Shown here: positions 43,064 to 52,559 of the stretch, in pieces
How positions within the stretch are numbered: the stretch's first letter is position 1
How the letters are laid out: each line of letters starts with the position of its first letter
NCBI RefSeq assembly: GCF_003063475.1
Contig: NZ_NESP01000001.1
Coordinates: 2,542,001-2,606,000, forward strand
Source of the DNA: Limnohabitans curvus
Lineage (GTDB): Bacteria; Pseudomonadota; Gammaproteobacteria; Burkholderiales; Burkholderiaceae_C
Length of the DNA stretch: 64,000 nucleotides
Reading direction: 5' to 3'
Notes under the pieces: model-generated
What the model was told of the DNA's origin: nothing
Database searches by the model: none
What the model saw: only the letters and a program-made list of their open reading frames with translations
Made by a program: the position numbers and the translations under genes

Positions 43064-44038
43064 ATGAAATCCAAAATCATCATCGCCCGTCCCATTTTTG
43101 AAGCAACCTTGGCACGCTTGCGCGAGCATTTTGAGGTAACCGACAACCAAGCCGACACGCCGTGGACCAAAGCTTCTTGGACACAAGCGCTGTCGCAGCA
43201 CGTGGGGGCACTCACCACCGGTTCTGACCCTGTGGATGCAGAAGTTTTGAAAGCTTGCCCCAACCTCAAAGCCGTGGCCAATATGGCTGTGGGTTACAAC
43301 AACTTTGATGTGCCCGCCATGACAGCCCACGGCGTACAAGCCAGCAACACCCCCGATGTGTTGACCGAAACCACTGCCGATTTTGGCTTTGCGTTGTTGA
43401 TGGCCACGGCGCGCCGCATCACCGAGAGCGAACACTACCTGCGCCGTGGCGAGTGGACGCAGTGGCGCTACGACATGTTTGCCGGCGCTGAAGTGCACGG
43501 CAGCACCATTGGTATTTTGGGCATGGGGCGTATTGGTCAAGGCATTGCGCGCCGTGCCGCACACGGCTTTGGCATGAAGGTGATTTATCACAACCGTTCA
43601 CGCCTGAGTGCTGAGTCTGAAGCCGAATGCAAAGCCACGTATGTGAGCAAAGAAGAGCTGCTGAAAACCGCAGACCATGTGATGTTGGTGGTGCCTTACA
43701 GCGCCGCATCACACCACACCATTGGCGCGGCAGAGTTGGCGCAAATGAAGCCCACGGCCACGCTCATCAACATCGCTCGTGGCGGTATCGTGGACGACGC
43801 TGCTTTGGCTGTGGCCTTGCGCGAAAAGCAAATTGCAGCCGCTGGCTTGGATGTGTTTGAGGGCGAGCCCAAAGTGCATCCTGATTTGTTGACCGTGCCC
43901 AATGTGGTCCTCACGCCGCACATTGCCAGTGCGTCGATTCCCACACGCATGGCCATGGCGAACTTGGCAGCAGACAACCTCATCAGCTACTTCACCCAAG
44001 GCAAATCGTTGACGCCTTTGAACACGGTGGCTGCGTGA
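43064..44038 (+). CDS. D-2-hydroxyacid dehydrogenase (glyoxylate/hydroxypyruvate reductase type)
   Basis: This 324-residue NAD(P)-dependent enzyme has the nucleotide motif GILGMGRIGQGIA. The catalytic Arg is in NIARGGIVDD, the Glu in DVFEGEPKVHP and the His in TPHIASAS. VANMAVGYNNFDVPAM is typical of GhrB/glycerate dehydrogenases. It should reduce glyoxylate or hydroxypyruvate, or oxidise D-glycerate. The start at 43064 (MKSKII) is preferred over a TTG six bases upstream. The stop overlaps the rmuC start as TGATG. Confidence 0.9.
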   Translation: MKSKIIIARPIFEATLARLREHFEVTDNQADTPWTKASWTQALSQHVGALTTGSDPVDAEVLKACPNLKAVANMAVGYNNFDVPAMTAHGVQASNTPDVLTETTADFGFALLMATARRITESEHYLRRGEWTQWRYDMFAGAEVHGSTIGILGMGRIGQGIARRAAHGFGMKVIYHNRSRLSAESEAECKATYVSKEELLKTADHVMLVVPYSAASHHTIGAAELAQMKPTATLINIARGGIVDDAALAVALREKQIAAAGLDVFEGEPKVHPDLLTVPNVVLTPHIASASIPTRMAMANLAADNLISYFTQGKSLTPLNTVAA

Positions 44039-45288
44039 TGGAAATTTGGATTGCAGTTGGTGTTGGCGCGTTCAACGCCTTGCTGTTGGTGTTGCTGTTG
44101 CGCCGCCCCAGTGGCAACAACGAAGCCGCCGCTTTGGCTTTGCAGCAGAGCCTGCAAAGCATGCATGAAAAGCTAGAGCGCATCGAGCGCGAGCTGCGCA
44201 CAGAAATTACCGAATCCTCACGCGGCGGCCGCCAAGAGCTGACGCAAAACCTCGCGCTGTTTCAGCAAAGCCAAGTGCAGCAACTCACGCTCATGCAAAA
44301 AAGCATTGGCGACACACTCAACCAACAGTTGCAGCAACTGCAAAAAAGCAATGCCGACAAGTTGGATGAAATGCGCCGCACGGTGGATGAGAAGCTGCAA
44401 ACCACGCTGGAAAAACGTTTGTCGGAGAGTTTCAAACAAGTGGCGGAGCGCTTAGAGCAAGTACACAACGGCCTAGGTCAAATGCAAAAGCTCGCCGATG
44501 GTGTGGGCAGCTTGCAGCGCGTGCTGACCAACGTCAAAACACGCGGCATGTTTGGCGAGGTGCAACTTGAAGCCTTGCTGGAACAAGTGCTCACGATTGA
44601 GCAATACGCCAAGCAAGTGGAAACCAAACCGCGCAGCAACCAACGCGTGGACTTTGCCATACGCTTTCCAGGGCGAGGCGGTGCCGACGGCGAGCCCGTG
44701 TGGCTGCCGATTGATGCCAAGTTTCCTCGTGAAGACTACGAACGCTTGCTCGACGCGCAAGACCGCGCCGATGGCGTGGCTGCCGAAGTGGCAGCCAAGG
44801 CACTGGAGGTGCGCATTCGCACCGAGGCCAAGAGCATTGCCGAGAGCTACCTCGCGCCGCCGCACACCACCGACTTTGCCATTTTGTTTTTACCCACTGA
44901 AGGCTTGTATGCCGAGGTGTTGCGCCGCCCCGGTTTGATGGACAGCTTGCAGCGCGACTACCGCGTCTCGCTGGCGGGCCCCACCACTTTGTTGGCCATG
45001 CTCAACAGTTTGCACATGGGCTTTCGCACATTGGCACTGGAGCAGCAAGCCTCTGAGGTGTGGAAGGTGTTGGGCGCGGTTAAAACTGAATTCGAGCGCT
45101 ACGGCGATTGGGTGGAGAAGGTGCGCGAGCAAGTGCAAAAAGCCGCTGACACCTTGGACCGCGCTGACACACGCAGCCGCCAAATGCGTCGTGCTTTGAA
45201 GAACGTTGAAGCCTTGCCCGAGGGCGAAGCTCAAGCGCTGCTGCCTAAGTTTGACGATGCTTTGGATGACACGGACGCCAAAGTTTGA
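44038..45288 (+). CDS. rmuC: DNA recombination protein RmuC
   Basis: This 416-residue protein starts with one membrane anchor (IWIAVGVGAFNALLLVLLLRR). It continues with a long coiled coil (residues about 35-150, rich in Gln, Leu and Glu) and ends with the RmuC nuclease-like domain. That domain has VKTRGMFGEVQLEALLEQVL, LPIDAKFPREDYERLLDA, DFAILFLPTEGLYAEVLRRPG and AGPTTLLAMLNSLHMGFRTLALEQQA. RmuC limits DNA inversions and is thought to process DNA structures. The ATG overlaps the upstream stop; an adjacent GTG is an alternative one codon earlier. Confidence 0.94.
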   Translation: MEIWIAVGVGAFNALLLVLLLRRPSGNNEAAALALQQSLQSMHEKLERIERELRTEITESSRGGRQELTQNLALFQQSQVQQLTLMQKSIGDTLNQQLQQLQKSNADKLDEMRRTVDEKLQTTLEKRLSESFKQVAERLEQVHNGLGQMQKLADGVGSLQRVLTNVKTRGMFGEVQLEALLEQVLTIEQYAKQVETKPRSNQRVDFAIRFPGRGGADGEPVWLPIDAKFPREDYERLLDAQDRADGVAAEVAAKALEVRIRTEAKSIAESYLAPPHTTDFAILFLPTEGLYAEVLRRPGLMDSLQRDYRVSLAGPTTLLAMLNSLHMGFRTLALEQQASEVWKVLGAVKTEFERYGDWVEKVREQVQKAADTLDRADTRSRQMRRALKNVEALPEGEAQALLPKFDDALDDTDAKV

Positions 45289-45299
45289 AGCGTGAACTC

Positions 45300-46436
45300 A
45301 TGAAGCTGATTGCAGGTCAAGTGTGCCTGCACGCCTGCATGGCTGGCATGCGCATGGCCGCGCCCTTGATGGCGTTGCGCAACGGTCAAAGCGAGGCAGC
45401 GGTGGGTTTGCTGTTGGCCATGTTTGCCTTGACCCAAGTTTTTTTGGCTTTGCCTGCAGGCCGTTATGCAGATCTGCATGGCTTGAAACGCCCCGTGATG
45501 TGGAGTGTGTTCATGGGCACGGCGGGAGCAGGTGCCGCGGCTATTTGGCCCATCTTCCCCGTGTTGTGCTTCAGTGCTTTGATGACGGGCGGTGCGACAG
45601 GCTTGGCCATCATCGCGTTGCAGCGTCATGTGGGGCGTGCGGCGCAAGGTCTGGCACAGATGAAACAGGCCTTCAGTTGGTTGTCGATTGCCCCCGCGTT
45701 TTCTAACTTTATCGGTCCATTCGCTGCTGGCTTGTTGATTGACCACGCAGGCTTTCAATGGGCTTATGCCGCCATGGCCTTGTTGCCCGTCATCGCCTGG
45801 CTGGCGATTCGCCAGGCTCATGAGTTACCGAGGGTGGTTAAACCCGAAGGGCACGAAAAAAATAGCGCCTGGGATTTGTTAAACGAACCGATGTTTCGCC
45901 GCTTGTTGCTGGTCAATTGGTTTTTGTCAGCCTGCTGGGATGTGCATACCTTTGTGGTGCCCATCTTGGGTCATGAGCGTGGCTTGAGTGCCTCTGCCAT
46001 TGGCTCTATTTTGGGGGGCTTTGCCATTGCCGCTGCTTTCATCCGCATGATGATGCCCTTTGTGGCGGCGCGTTTACATGAGTGGCAACTCATCACGGGC
46101 GCGATGCTCGTCACTGCGCTCATGCTTGCCATCTATCCCTTCACAGACACTGCATGGTTGATGGGCGGTTGTTCGGTGTTGCTGGGCTTGTCTCTGGGCG
46201 GCGTGCAGCCCATGGTCATGAGTACGTTGCATCAAATAACGCCAGAGCACCGGCATGGCGAGGCTCTGGGGCTGCGCCTGATGGGTATCAATGCTTCTAG
46301 TGTGCTGATGCCGATGGTGTTTGGTGCAGCAGGCACCGTCATTGGTATCAGCGGGGTGTTTTGGTGTGTGTCAGCGCTGGTGGGCTTGGGTTCACGCAGC
46401 GCGTATTTGCTCAGAGTTCATAAAAAGAGCGAATGA
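45300..46436 (+). CDS. Major facilitator superfamily transporter
   Basis: This 378-residue protein has twelve predicted hydrophobic segments and an MFS loop 2-3 motif GRYADLHGLKRPVMW. The start at 45300 gives MKLIAGQVCLHACMAGM; an in-frame TTG at 45285 overlaps the rmuC stop. It most resembles drug/metabolite efflux-type MFS proteins without a defined substrate. Its last 26 bases overlap the 3' end of the convergent LOG-family gene. Confidence 0.85.
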   Translation: MKLIAGQVCLHACMAGMRMAAPLMALRNGQSEAAVGLLLAMFALTQVFLALPAGRYADLHGLKRPVMWSVFMGTAGAGAAAIWPIFPVLCFSALMTGGATGLAIIALQRHVGRAAQGLAQMKQAFSWLSIAPAFSNFIGPFAAGLLIDHAGFQWAYAAMALLPVIAWLAIRQAHELPRVVKPEGHEKNSAWDLLNEPMFRRLLLVNWFLSACWDVHTFVVPILGHERGLSASAIGSILGGFAIAAAFIRMMMPFVAARLHEWQLITGAMLVTALMLAIYPFTDTAWLMGGCSVLLGLSLGGVQPMVMSTLHQITPEHRHGEALGLRLMGINASSVLMPMVFGAAGTVIGISGVFWCVSALVGLGSRSAYLLRVHKKSE

Positions 46437-47274
46437 AGTTCCATGCATCGTCGACGCTGTCGACGTAGGTGAACAATTCCAAGTCTTCCGCAGAAATGAC
46501 ACCTTCCTCTACCAGCACGTTTGGGTTAAACAAGCGTTTCCAATAAGCACTGCCAAACAGCACGATGGGCACAGGTTTGGATTTTTTGCATTGCACCAAG
46601 GTGAGCGTTTCAAACAATTCGTCCAAAGTGCCAAAGCCGCCAGGGAAGGCTACCAAAGCTTTGGCACGCATCATGAAGTGCATTTTGCGCAAGGCAAAGT
46701 AGTGAAATTTGAAGTTCAGATCGGGGGTGATATAGGGGTTGGGTTTTTGCTCATGGGGCAGCGCAATGTTCAAACCCACGCTGATGCCGCCCGCTTCTTG
46801 TGCGCCACGGTTGGCCGCTTCCATGATGCCGGGGCCGCCGCCTGTGCAGATGAACAATTTGCGGCCATTGCTGCGGCCTTCGCTGTACTTGGTGATGGTG
46901 TGAGCCAAAGCGCGTGACTGTTCGTAATAGCGCGCGTTGCGCACCAAAATTTCAGCTTTTTCGATCTCTGCTTCGTCGCCACTGGCTCGCGCTTGCATGA
47001 GCTGCAAGTGTGAGGCCTCTTCGCTGCGAAAACGTGCGCTGCCAAAGATCACTATCGTGTGTTCAATGCCACGTTCGATTTGCGCTAGGTCGGGCTTGAG
47101 CATTTCAAGCTGAATGCGCAGGCCTCGTGTTTCGCGGCGTAGTAAAAACTCTGGGTCGGCAAAAGCCAAGCGATTTGATTCCGGTTTGAGAGAGTCGCCG
47201 CTGTCGTAGTGCGCTTTGAGAGTTTCCCAAGCTTCGGCAAGGCGTCGGTCGTGAGGGTCAAGCATTCCATCCAT
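46411..47274 (-). CDS. LOG-family protein (cytokinin riboside 5'-monophosphate phosphoribohydrolase-like, TIGR00730)
   Basis: This 287-residue protein carries the lysine-decarboxylase-like Rossmann core with ICTGGGPGIMEAANRGAQEAGG and the LOG signature PGGFGTLDELFE. Proteins with this motif are phosphoribohydrolases that release bases from nucleotide monophosphates, not lysine decarboxylases. An N-terminal part of about 75 residues precedes the core, as in the larger bacterial subgroup. It is transcribed away from efp, whose terminator lies in the 81-base gap, and it converges with the MFS gene, with the 3' ends overlapping by 26 bases. Confidence 0.9.
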   Translation of the reverse strand: MDGMLDPHDRRLAEAWETLKAHYDSGDSLKPESNRLAFADPEFLLRRETRGLRIQLEMLKPDLAQIERGIEHTIVIFGSARFRSEEASHLQLMQARASGDEAEIEKAEILVRNARYYEQSRALAHTITKYSEGRSNGRKLFICTGGGPGIMEAANRGAQEAGGISVGLNIALPHEQKPNPYITPDLNFKFHYFALRKMHFMMRAKALVAFPGGFGTLDELFETLTLVQCKKSKPVPIVLFGSAYWKRLFNPNVLVEEGVISAEDLELFTYVDSVDDAWNFIRSFYEL

Positions 47275-47310
47275 GGTGCTATGTTAGCTGCTCGCTTGAC
47301 GTGCCCCATG

Positions 47311-47335
47311 AAAAAAGGCTCCCGAAGGAGCCTTT
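47311..47335 (-). terminator. Intrinsic terminator of efp
   Basis: AAAGGCTCC (47314-47322) and GGAGCCTTT (47327-47335) form a perfect stem around CGAA, followed on the minus strand by six T. It lies 20 bases beyond the efp stop. Confidence 0.88.
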
Positions 47336-47355
47336 GATTTGTAAACCCAGAAGGT

Positions 47356-47910
47356 TTAGACGCGCTTGCGGTATTCGCCGGTGCGTGTGTCGACTTCGAC
47401 TTTGTCACCTTGGGCCACGAACAATGGCACAGCCACTTCGAAACCTGTTGCGAGTTTGGCGGGCTTCAACACTTTGCCTGAGGTGTCACCTTTGACGGCT
47501 GGCTCAGTCCAAGTGATTTCGCGCACGACGTTGGTGGGCAATTCGACAGAGATAGCTTTCTCGTCGTAGAACACCACTTCGAGTTCCATGCCGTCTTCGA
47601 GGTAGTTCAGGGCGTCGCCCATGTTGCTGGCTTCGACTTCGTATTGGTTGAAATCGGCATCCATACACACATACATCGGGTCAGCGAAGTAAGAGTAGGT
47701 GCAGTCTTTCTTGTCCAAGATGACTTGGTCCATCTTGTCGTCGGCTTTGAACACCACTTCGGTGCCGAAGTTAGCGATCAAGCTTTTCAATTTCATGCGA
47801 ACCGTGGACGAACCACGACCGCCACGTTGGTATTCGGTGCGCAGGACGACCATCGGGTCCTTGCCGTGCATGATGACGTTGCCAACGCGGATTTCTTGAG
47901 CGGTTTTCAT
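47356..47910 (-). CDS. efp: Translation elongation factor P (Arg32 type)
   Basis: This 184-residue protein rescues ribosomes stalled on polyproline. Its loop has Arg at position 32 ([11 protein letters not shown], counted from Met1) instead of Lys34-type sequence. That is the form rhamnosylated by EarP, and earP is encoded directly upstream on the same strand. The three beta-barrel domains are complete, ending [25 protein letters not shown] 73-base gap separates the two genes, and a terminator follows efp. Confidence 0.97.
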   Translation of the reverse strand: MKTAQEIRVGNVIMHGKDPMVVLRTEYQRGGRGSSTVRMKLKSLIANFGTEVVFKADDKMDQVILDKKDCTYSYFADPMYVCMDADFNQYEVEASNMGDALNYLEDGMELEVVFYDEKAISVELPTNVVREITWTEPAVKGDTSGKVLKPAKLATGFEVAVPLFVAQGDKVEVDTRTGEYRKRV

Positions 47911-47983
47911 AGTTTGGATGTTTTCTAAGAGGTATGTGGCCCATGCAGCTCAAGCTGCGCTGGGATTCGCAAAGCCACCTATT

Positions 47984-49150
47984 TTAGCGTTTTTGGGCCA
48001 CAAAACCCAGCAGCGCTGTGGTGAGGTCGGTTTGACTTTGTAAACGGTGCTGAGTTCGGCTGCTCCAATCACGCCAATCCTCAAGCATGGCGCGGGATAC
48101 CGGGGGAAGAGGGCCTGTTTCTAGACCGTTCCAAATGGCATGGAATTTTCTTAAAAGTAGGGGCATGTCGAGCGCCGCTTCAAAGGCGTGTAGCTTGTCA
48201 TGGTGGGCTAAATCGTCTTGCGGGTAGATGTGCCACACCAGTGGCTGGCCCGCCCAAAGGGCGCGTACCAGAGAGTCTTCGCCACGAACAAAATTCAGGT
48301 CACAGGCCCACAGCAGGTGGTCAAAGTCGGTTTGGCTGAAATAGGGCAGTTGGCTGATCTGCAACTGGCCAGTGCCGGAGGGGGGTAGGTTCAACGCTTG
48401 CGTGGCTGCCGTCACCGCCGCACTGGGGCGGCCTTGGGTGACCAGTAAGCGGGTGCGCTCGTCTGCTTGGCTCAGTTGCATCAGCAAATCGGGCAAGGCT
48501 GCAGGCTCGTAGCAAAACAAGCTGATAAGCCGTTCGTTGGCTGCAATGGGTTGATCGAGTGGCAGGGCTGCTAGCCACGCTGCGCGATCAAACTTAGATC
48601 GTCGAGAAATGAAAGGGCTGGGTGTATTGTCTTGCGCTGGTGACGTGTCCAACAAATTCGGCTCGCGCAGCAAGCCGCCCGTGTCGGGTGTGAAACCCGG
48701 GAAGAAAAACCATTTCATCAGCCCGCGAGCAGGGCCGCTCATCACGGGCGAGGCTAAGCCGTGCGAACGCGCCACATAGCGCTCGGCGCTGAGGTATTCG
48801 AGGTTGATCCATACGGGCGGTGTGCCTTGCACCATCAGGGCTTGAAACGCTTCGGGAAGTGCGCAACCAAAGGCCTCCACCACCACATCGCCCACTTTGA
48901 ATGCGGCATCTTGAGCCAAGGTTTGAAGCGCTGCATCCGTCGGCCAAACATGCACCTTAATGCTCGCACAACCTTGCGGCGCCATCCACGCCAAGGCGGA
49001 TGCATCGTCGACCCACAAGCGAACGCTGTGGCCGCGTTGCGTGAGGTCAGCGCACAGCCGCCAGCACACACCGAGGTCGCCGTGGTTGTCGATGACGCGA
49101 CAAAAAATATCCCAGTGCAGAACGGGTAATGAGGAGGTGTCTGGTTTCAC
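47984..49150 (-). CDS. earP: EF-P arginine rhamnosyltransferase EarP
   Basis: This 388-residue glycosyltransferase adds rhamnose from dTDP-rhamnose to Arg32 of EF-P. Family features are the N-terminal [20 protein letters not shown], with Asp residues needed for catalysis in characterised Ear[14 protein letters not shown], and [16 protein letters not shown]. The C-terminal lobe has [27 protein letters not shown]. The start is GTG at 49150, with TGAGG just upstream. It is divergent from uvrC with only 25 bases between start codons, so their promoters must overlap the coding ends. Confidence 0.96.
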   Translation of the reverse strand: MKPDTSSLPVLHWDIFCRVIDNHGDLGVCWRLCADLTQRGHSVRLWVDDASALAWMAPQGCASIKVHVWPTDAALQTLAQDAAFKVGDVVVEAFGCALPEAFQALMVQGTPPVWINLEYLSAERYVARSHGLASPVMSGPARGLMKWFFFPGFTPDTGGLLREPNLLDTSPAQDNTPSPFISRRSKFDRAAWLAALPLDQPIAANERLISLFCYEPAALPDLLMQLSQADERTRLLVTQGRPSAAVTAATQALNLPPSGTGQLQISQLPYFSQTDFDHLLWACDLNFVRGEDSLVRALWAGQPLVWHIYPQDDLAHHDKLHAFEAALDMPLLLRKFHAIWNGLETGPLPPVSRAMLEDWRDWSSRTQHRLQSQTDLTTALLGFVAQKR

Positions 49151-49175
49151 GCCTCAGATTGTCCACAATACAGAC

Positions 49176-51158
49176 ATGTCCAAAACTTCTTCAGACGCTA
49201 CGCCAGAAAACACGGCTCCGCGCCACCCGCCCGAGCTGTTAGAGCTGGTGGCCAGCTTGCCTGCATTGCCCGGCGTGTACCGCTACTTTGATGCGCAAGA
49301 GCAGGTGCTGTATGTGGGCAAGGCCATCAACCTGAAGAAGCGGGTGTCTAGCTATTTTCAGAAAGACCACGGCGGCACACGCATTGGCCACATGGTCAGC
49401 AAAATTGTGCGCATGGAAACCACGGTGGTGCGCTCTGAGGCTGAAGCGTTGCTGCTGGAAAACAACCTCATCAAAACGCTCAAGCCCAAGTACAACATCT
49501 TGTTTCGCGATGACAAGAGCTATCCGTATTTGAAGATGACGCGCGGCGTGCCCGTGAAAATCAATGACGCTGTAAAACCGGCTGCATCGCCAGTCGGTTT
49601 GTCTACTCCCGACACGGCCAACTCCAAGACGGGCAATCACTTGAGCGTGAACCCCCAACAAGTGCCCCGCGTCGTGTATTACCGAGGCGCGGTAGACAAA
49701 CGCCACGACTACTTTGGCCCATACCCCAGCGTGTGGGCGGTGCGCGAAGCCATTCAGCTGCTGCAAAAAGTGTTTCGCTTGCGCACCTGCGAAGACACCG
49801 TGTTCAACAACCGCACGCGCCCGTGTTTGCTGTACCAAATCAAGCGTTGCTCGGGGCCATGTGTGGGCCTCATTTCTGTGCCCGACTACCAACGCGATGT
49901 AGACAGCGCCATGCGCTTGCTGCGCGGCGAAACCCAAGAGGTGATGGGCAGCATCGAAGCGCGCATGATGGCGCACGCCGAGAAGTTGGAGTTTGAACAA
50001 GCCGCCGAACTGCGCAACCAAATGAGCGCTCTCTCAAAAGTGTTGCACCAACAAGCGGTGGACACCGTGGGTGACCAAGACGTGGACATCCTCGCCGTCA
50101 AAGTGCAGGGCGGCAAAGCCTGTGTCAACTTGGCCATGGTGCGCGGTGGCCGCCATTTGGGTGACCGCCCTTACTTTCCCGTGCATGTGGACGATGCCGA
50201 GCCCACCGAAGTGTTGGAAGCGTTTTTGAGCCAGCATTATTTGGATGTGCCTGTGCCGCCTGCGCTCATCACCAGCCATGCGGTGGACAAAGAACTGCTG
50301 CAAGCACTGACCGAGCAAACCGGCGTCAAGATCACCGCCGTGCACAACCCGCGCGAGCAACGCCGCGTGTGGCTAGAAATGGCGCAACAAAATGCGGACA
50401 TTCAGCTGGCCCGCTTGTTGGCCGAAGAAGGCTCGCAACAAGCACGCACCCGTGCGTTGGTGGATGCGCTCGATTTAGCGCCCGAAGATTTAGAGCAGTT
50501 CCGCGTGGAGTGCTTTGACATCTCGCACACCTCGGGCGAGTCCACACAGGCCTCGTGCGTGGTGTTTCATCACCACAAAATGCAAAGCGCGGAATATCGC
50601 CGCTACAACATCGACGGCATCACGGGTGGTGACGACTACGCCGCCATGCGCCAAGTGCTAGTGCGCCGCTACAGCAAGCTGGCCGAGGCCGTGCGTGCCG
50701 GCGAGGGCAAGCTGCCCGACCTCGTGCTGATTGATGGCGGCAAAGGCCAAGTGTCGATGGCGCGTGAGGTGTTTGAGTCGCTCGGACTCGACCTGTCGCG
50801 CATCGTGGGCGTGGAAAAAGGCGAGGGCCGCAAGGTGGGCCTAGAAGAGCTGGTGTTTGCCGATGGTCGCGAGAAGGTGTACCTCGGTCGTGACTCGGCT
50901 GCGTTGATGCTGGTCGCGCAAATTCGTGACGAAGCCCATCGCTTTGCCATCACCGGCATGCGCGCCGCACGCGCCAAAGTGCGCGTGGGTGGCAGCAAGC
51001 TCGAAGAAATTCCGGGTGTGGGGCCAAAGAAACGCGCCAAGTTGCTGCAGCGCTTTGGCGGCGCTCGCGGTGTGGGCGATGCCAGCGTGGCAGACCTGTG
51101 TACTGTGGAAGGTATTTCGGAAGAGTTGGCGCAAACGATTTACAACGCGCTGCGCTAA
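49176..51158 (+). CDS. uvrC: Excinuclease ABC subunit C
   Basis: This 660-residue nuclease makes both incisions in nucleotide excision repair. The GIY-YIG domain is [20 protein letters not shown], the UvrB-binding UVR region is near residues 260-300 ([18 protein letters not shown]), the RNase H-like domain has [17 protein letters not shown], and a helix-hairpin-helix pair is at the end ([21 protein letters not shown]). The start at 49176 gives [10 protein letters not shown]. Residues about 125-160 contain an insertion rich in Ala, Ser, Thr and Pro between the Tyr-Pro-Tyr strand and VVYYRGAV that E. coli UvrC lacks. Confidence 0.97.
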   Translation: MSKTSSDATPENTAPRHPPELLELVASLPALPGVYRYFDAQEQVLYVGKAINLKKRVSSYFQKDHGGTRIGHMVSKIVRMETTVVRSEAEALLLENNLIKTLKPKYNILFRDDKSYPYLKMTRGVPVKINDAVKPAASPVGLSTPDTANSKTGNHLSVNPQQVPRVVYYRGAVDKRHDYFGPYPSVWAVREAIQLLQKVFRLRTCEDTVFNNRTRPCLLYQIKRCSGPCVGLISVPDYQRDVDSAMRLLRGETQEVMGSIEARMMAHAEKLEFEQAAELRNQMSALSKVLHQQAVDTVGDQDVDILAVKVQGGKACVNLAMVRGGRHLGDRPYFPVHVDDAEPTEVLEAFLSQHYLDVPVPPALITSHAVDKELLQALTEQTGVKITAVHNPREQRRVWLEMAQQNADIQLARLLAEEGSQQARTRALVDALDLAPEDLEQFRVECFDISHTSGESTQASCVVFHHHKMQSAEYRRYNIDGITGGDDYAAMRQVLVRRYSKLAEAVRAGEGKLPDLVLIDGGKGQVSMAREVFESLGLDLSRIVGVEKGEGRKVGLEELVFADGREKVYLGRDSAALMLVAQIRDEAHRFAITGMRAARAKVRVGGSKLEEIPGVGPKKRAKLLQRFGGARGVGDASVADLCTVEGISEELAQTIYNALR

Positions 51159-51182
51159 GTCAACTGCTGGCTGCGTGTGGCG

Positions 51183-51210
51183 CAGTGGCGCGCATTCAGC
51201 CGCGCCGCTG
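51183..51210. terminator. GC-rich hairpin between convergent uvrC and serB
   Basis: CAGTGGCGCG (51183-51192) and CGCGCCGCTG (51201-51210) pair with one G-T wobble around an 8-base loop. No T-run follows on either strand, so factor-independent termination is doubtful. Confidence 0.35.
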
Positions 51211-51225
51211 TAAACCACAAAAGCT

Positions 51226-51936
51226 TTAGGCTTTAACGACTTCCAGCAAACGGTCTAAGCCACCTTCGTTGATAGCCACCATCGCTTGCTCACGCACCTT
51301 GGGTTTGGCGTGATACGCCACCGACAAGCCGGCTTCGCCCATCATCAGCAAATCGTTTGCGCCATCGCCCATGGCAATGGTTTGTTTGGGACTGATGCCC
51401 ATTTGTGCGCAGATGTGCAGCAGCATCTTGCGTTTTTCAGCGCCGTCACAAATGTCTCCCCAATCTTGCATCACCACTTGACCTGTCAGGTGACCGTCGG
51501 CAATGTCAAGCAAGTTGCTGCGTGAAAAATCGATGTTCAGCATCTCGCACACGCGGTCGGCAAAGAAGGTGAACCCACCGCTGACCAACAACACTTTCAT
51601 CCCATGGGCTTTGCAGGTGTCCACCAAGTTTTTGGCGCCAGGGTTCAAACGCAAACGCTGTTCAAACACCTCTTGCAAAGCCGACTCTGGCGCACCTTTG
51701 AGCAGCGCCAAGCGGCGGCGCAAGCTGTCTTTGAAGTCGGTGATTTCACCTCGCATCGCCGCCTCGGTGATGGCCGCCACCTCGGCCTTGCGGCCGGTAG
51801 CATCGGCAATTTCGTCAATGCACTCGATGTTGATGAGCGTCGAGTCCATGTCAAACGCGATGAGTTTGAAGTCTTGGAGTTTCAGGGGGGCTTTGAAGCC
51901 TTGGATGACTAAGCCAGGAGCGAATTCTTGTTGCAT
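51226..51936 (-). CDS. serB: Phosphoserine phosphatase
   Basis: This 236-residue HAD-superfamily enzyme releases L-serine from O-phosphoserine, the last step of serine synthesis. Motif I is FDMDSTLIN, motif II is LLVSGGFTFF, and motif III/IV is AMGDGANDLLMM; ECIDEIAD is the substrate-binding cap. The gene is shorter than E. coli SerB (322 residues) because it lacks the N-terminal ACT-like region. It lies 6 bases downstream of the CbiM-like gene on the same strand, within an mfd-led group. Confidence 0.95.
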   Translation of the reverse strand: MQQEFAPGLVIQGFKAPLKLQDFKLIAFDMDSTLINIECIDEIADATGRKAEVAAITEAAMRGEITDFKDSLRRRLALLKGAPESALQEVFEQRLRLNPGAKNLVDTCKAHGMKVLLVSGGFTFFADRVCEMLNIDFSRSNLLDIADGHLTGQVVMQDWGDICDGAEKRKMLLHICAQMGISPKQTIAMGDGANDLLMMGEAGLSVAYHAKPKVREQAMVAINEGGLDRLLEVVKA

Positions 51937-51942
51937 AAATAA

Positions 51943-52557
51943 TTAAGACTTGAGATACAGATGGTCAGACCAAGTGGCCAACCAATAAGGCTTGAACGCC
52001 ACAAAGATAGCGCACATCATGCCCGTGATGAACGCGTCACCCCAGGCCATGAGCCAAAACGCGATCAGCGATAAACCACTGGTCACATTTGGCAGTTCGT
52101 GGCCTGTCCACTGGGCTAAGAGGTTGGCCGCAAAGATGCACAGAACCGAGCCCAAAAAGCCTCGGCCCAGCACATACACAAACGGGTGGTGCGACACCCA
52201 GCGGCGCAACGCAGCGCCCAACAGCAGCGCAAAGGTGGCAGGTAGCAAGCCTTGCCACACGATGAGTGCGGCCGCTGTGTCGACTGAGGTGGCCGATATC
52301 AAGGTGGTGGTGATGCCCACCGCCACGAGGGCCAGCACAGCCAAAGGCCAACCCAGCATGAGTGTGACCAGCGGTGCACCTGACCAATGCAGTTGCAGCG
52401 GCATGTGGTGCAAGCTGGGCAACGCCCATAGCCACGGCAGCAGCACCAAGGTGGCTAGCAAGGGCGTGAGCAGCTCGGTGCCCACCAACATGCGCCACGG
52501 CTTGAGCCACAGCGATGCAGTCAAGCAAGCCAAGATGACGGCGATTTCAAAGTCCAT
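51943..52557 (-). CDS. Membrane protein, possibly a CbiM-like energy-coupling factor permease
   Basis: This 204-residue protein has about six hydrophobic segments. LQLHWSGAPLVTLMLGWPLAVLALVAVG and HPFVYVLGRGFLGSVLCIFAANLL resemble the central segments of CbiM-type substrate-capture subunits. The His-rich N-terminus that binds metal in true CbiM is absent, so transport of cobalt or nickel is uncertain. It starts 2 bases after the mfd stop and ends 6 bases before serB, so it is almost certainly co-transcribed with them. Confidence 0.6.
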   Translation of the reverse strand: MDFEIAVILACLTASLWLKPWRMLVGTELLTPLLATLVLLPWLWALPSLHHMPLQLHWSGAPLVTLMLGWPLAVLALVAVGITTTLISATSVDTAAALIVWQGLLPATFALLLGAALRRWVSHHPFVYVLGRGFLGSVLCIFAANLLAQWTGHELPNVTSGLSLIAFWLMAWGDAFITGMMCAIFVAFKPYWLATWSDHLYLKS

Positions 52558-52559
52558 GG

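Noticed and set aside
48960..49175. N-terminal extension of uvrC antisense to earP
   Set aside because: UvrC family N-termini match from ATG 49176. The upstream part is antisense to EarP and has no homology to the family.
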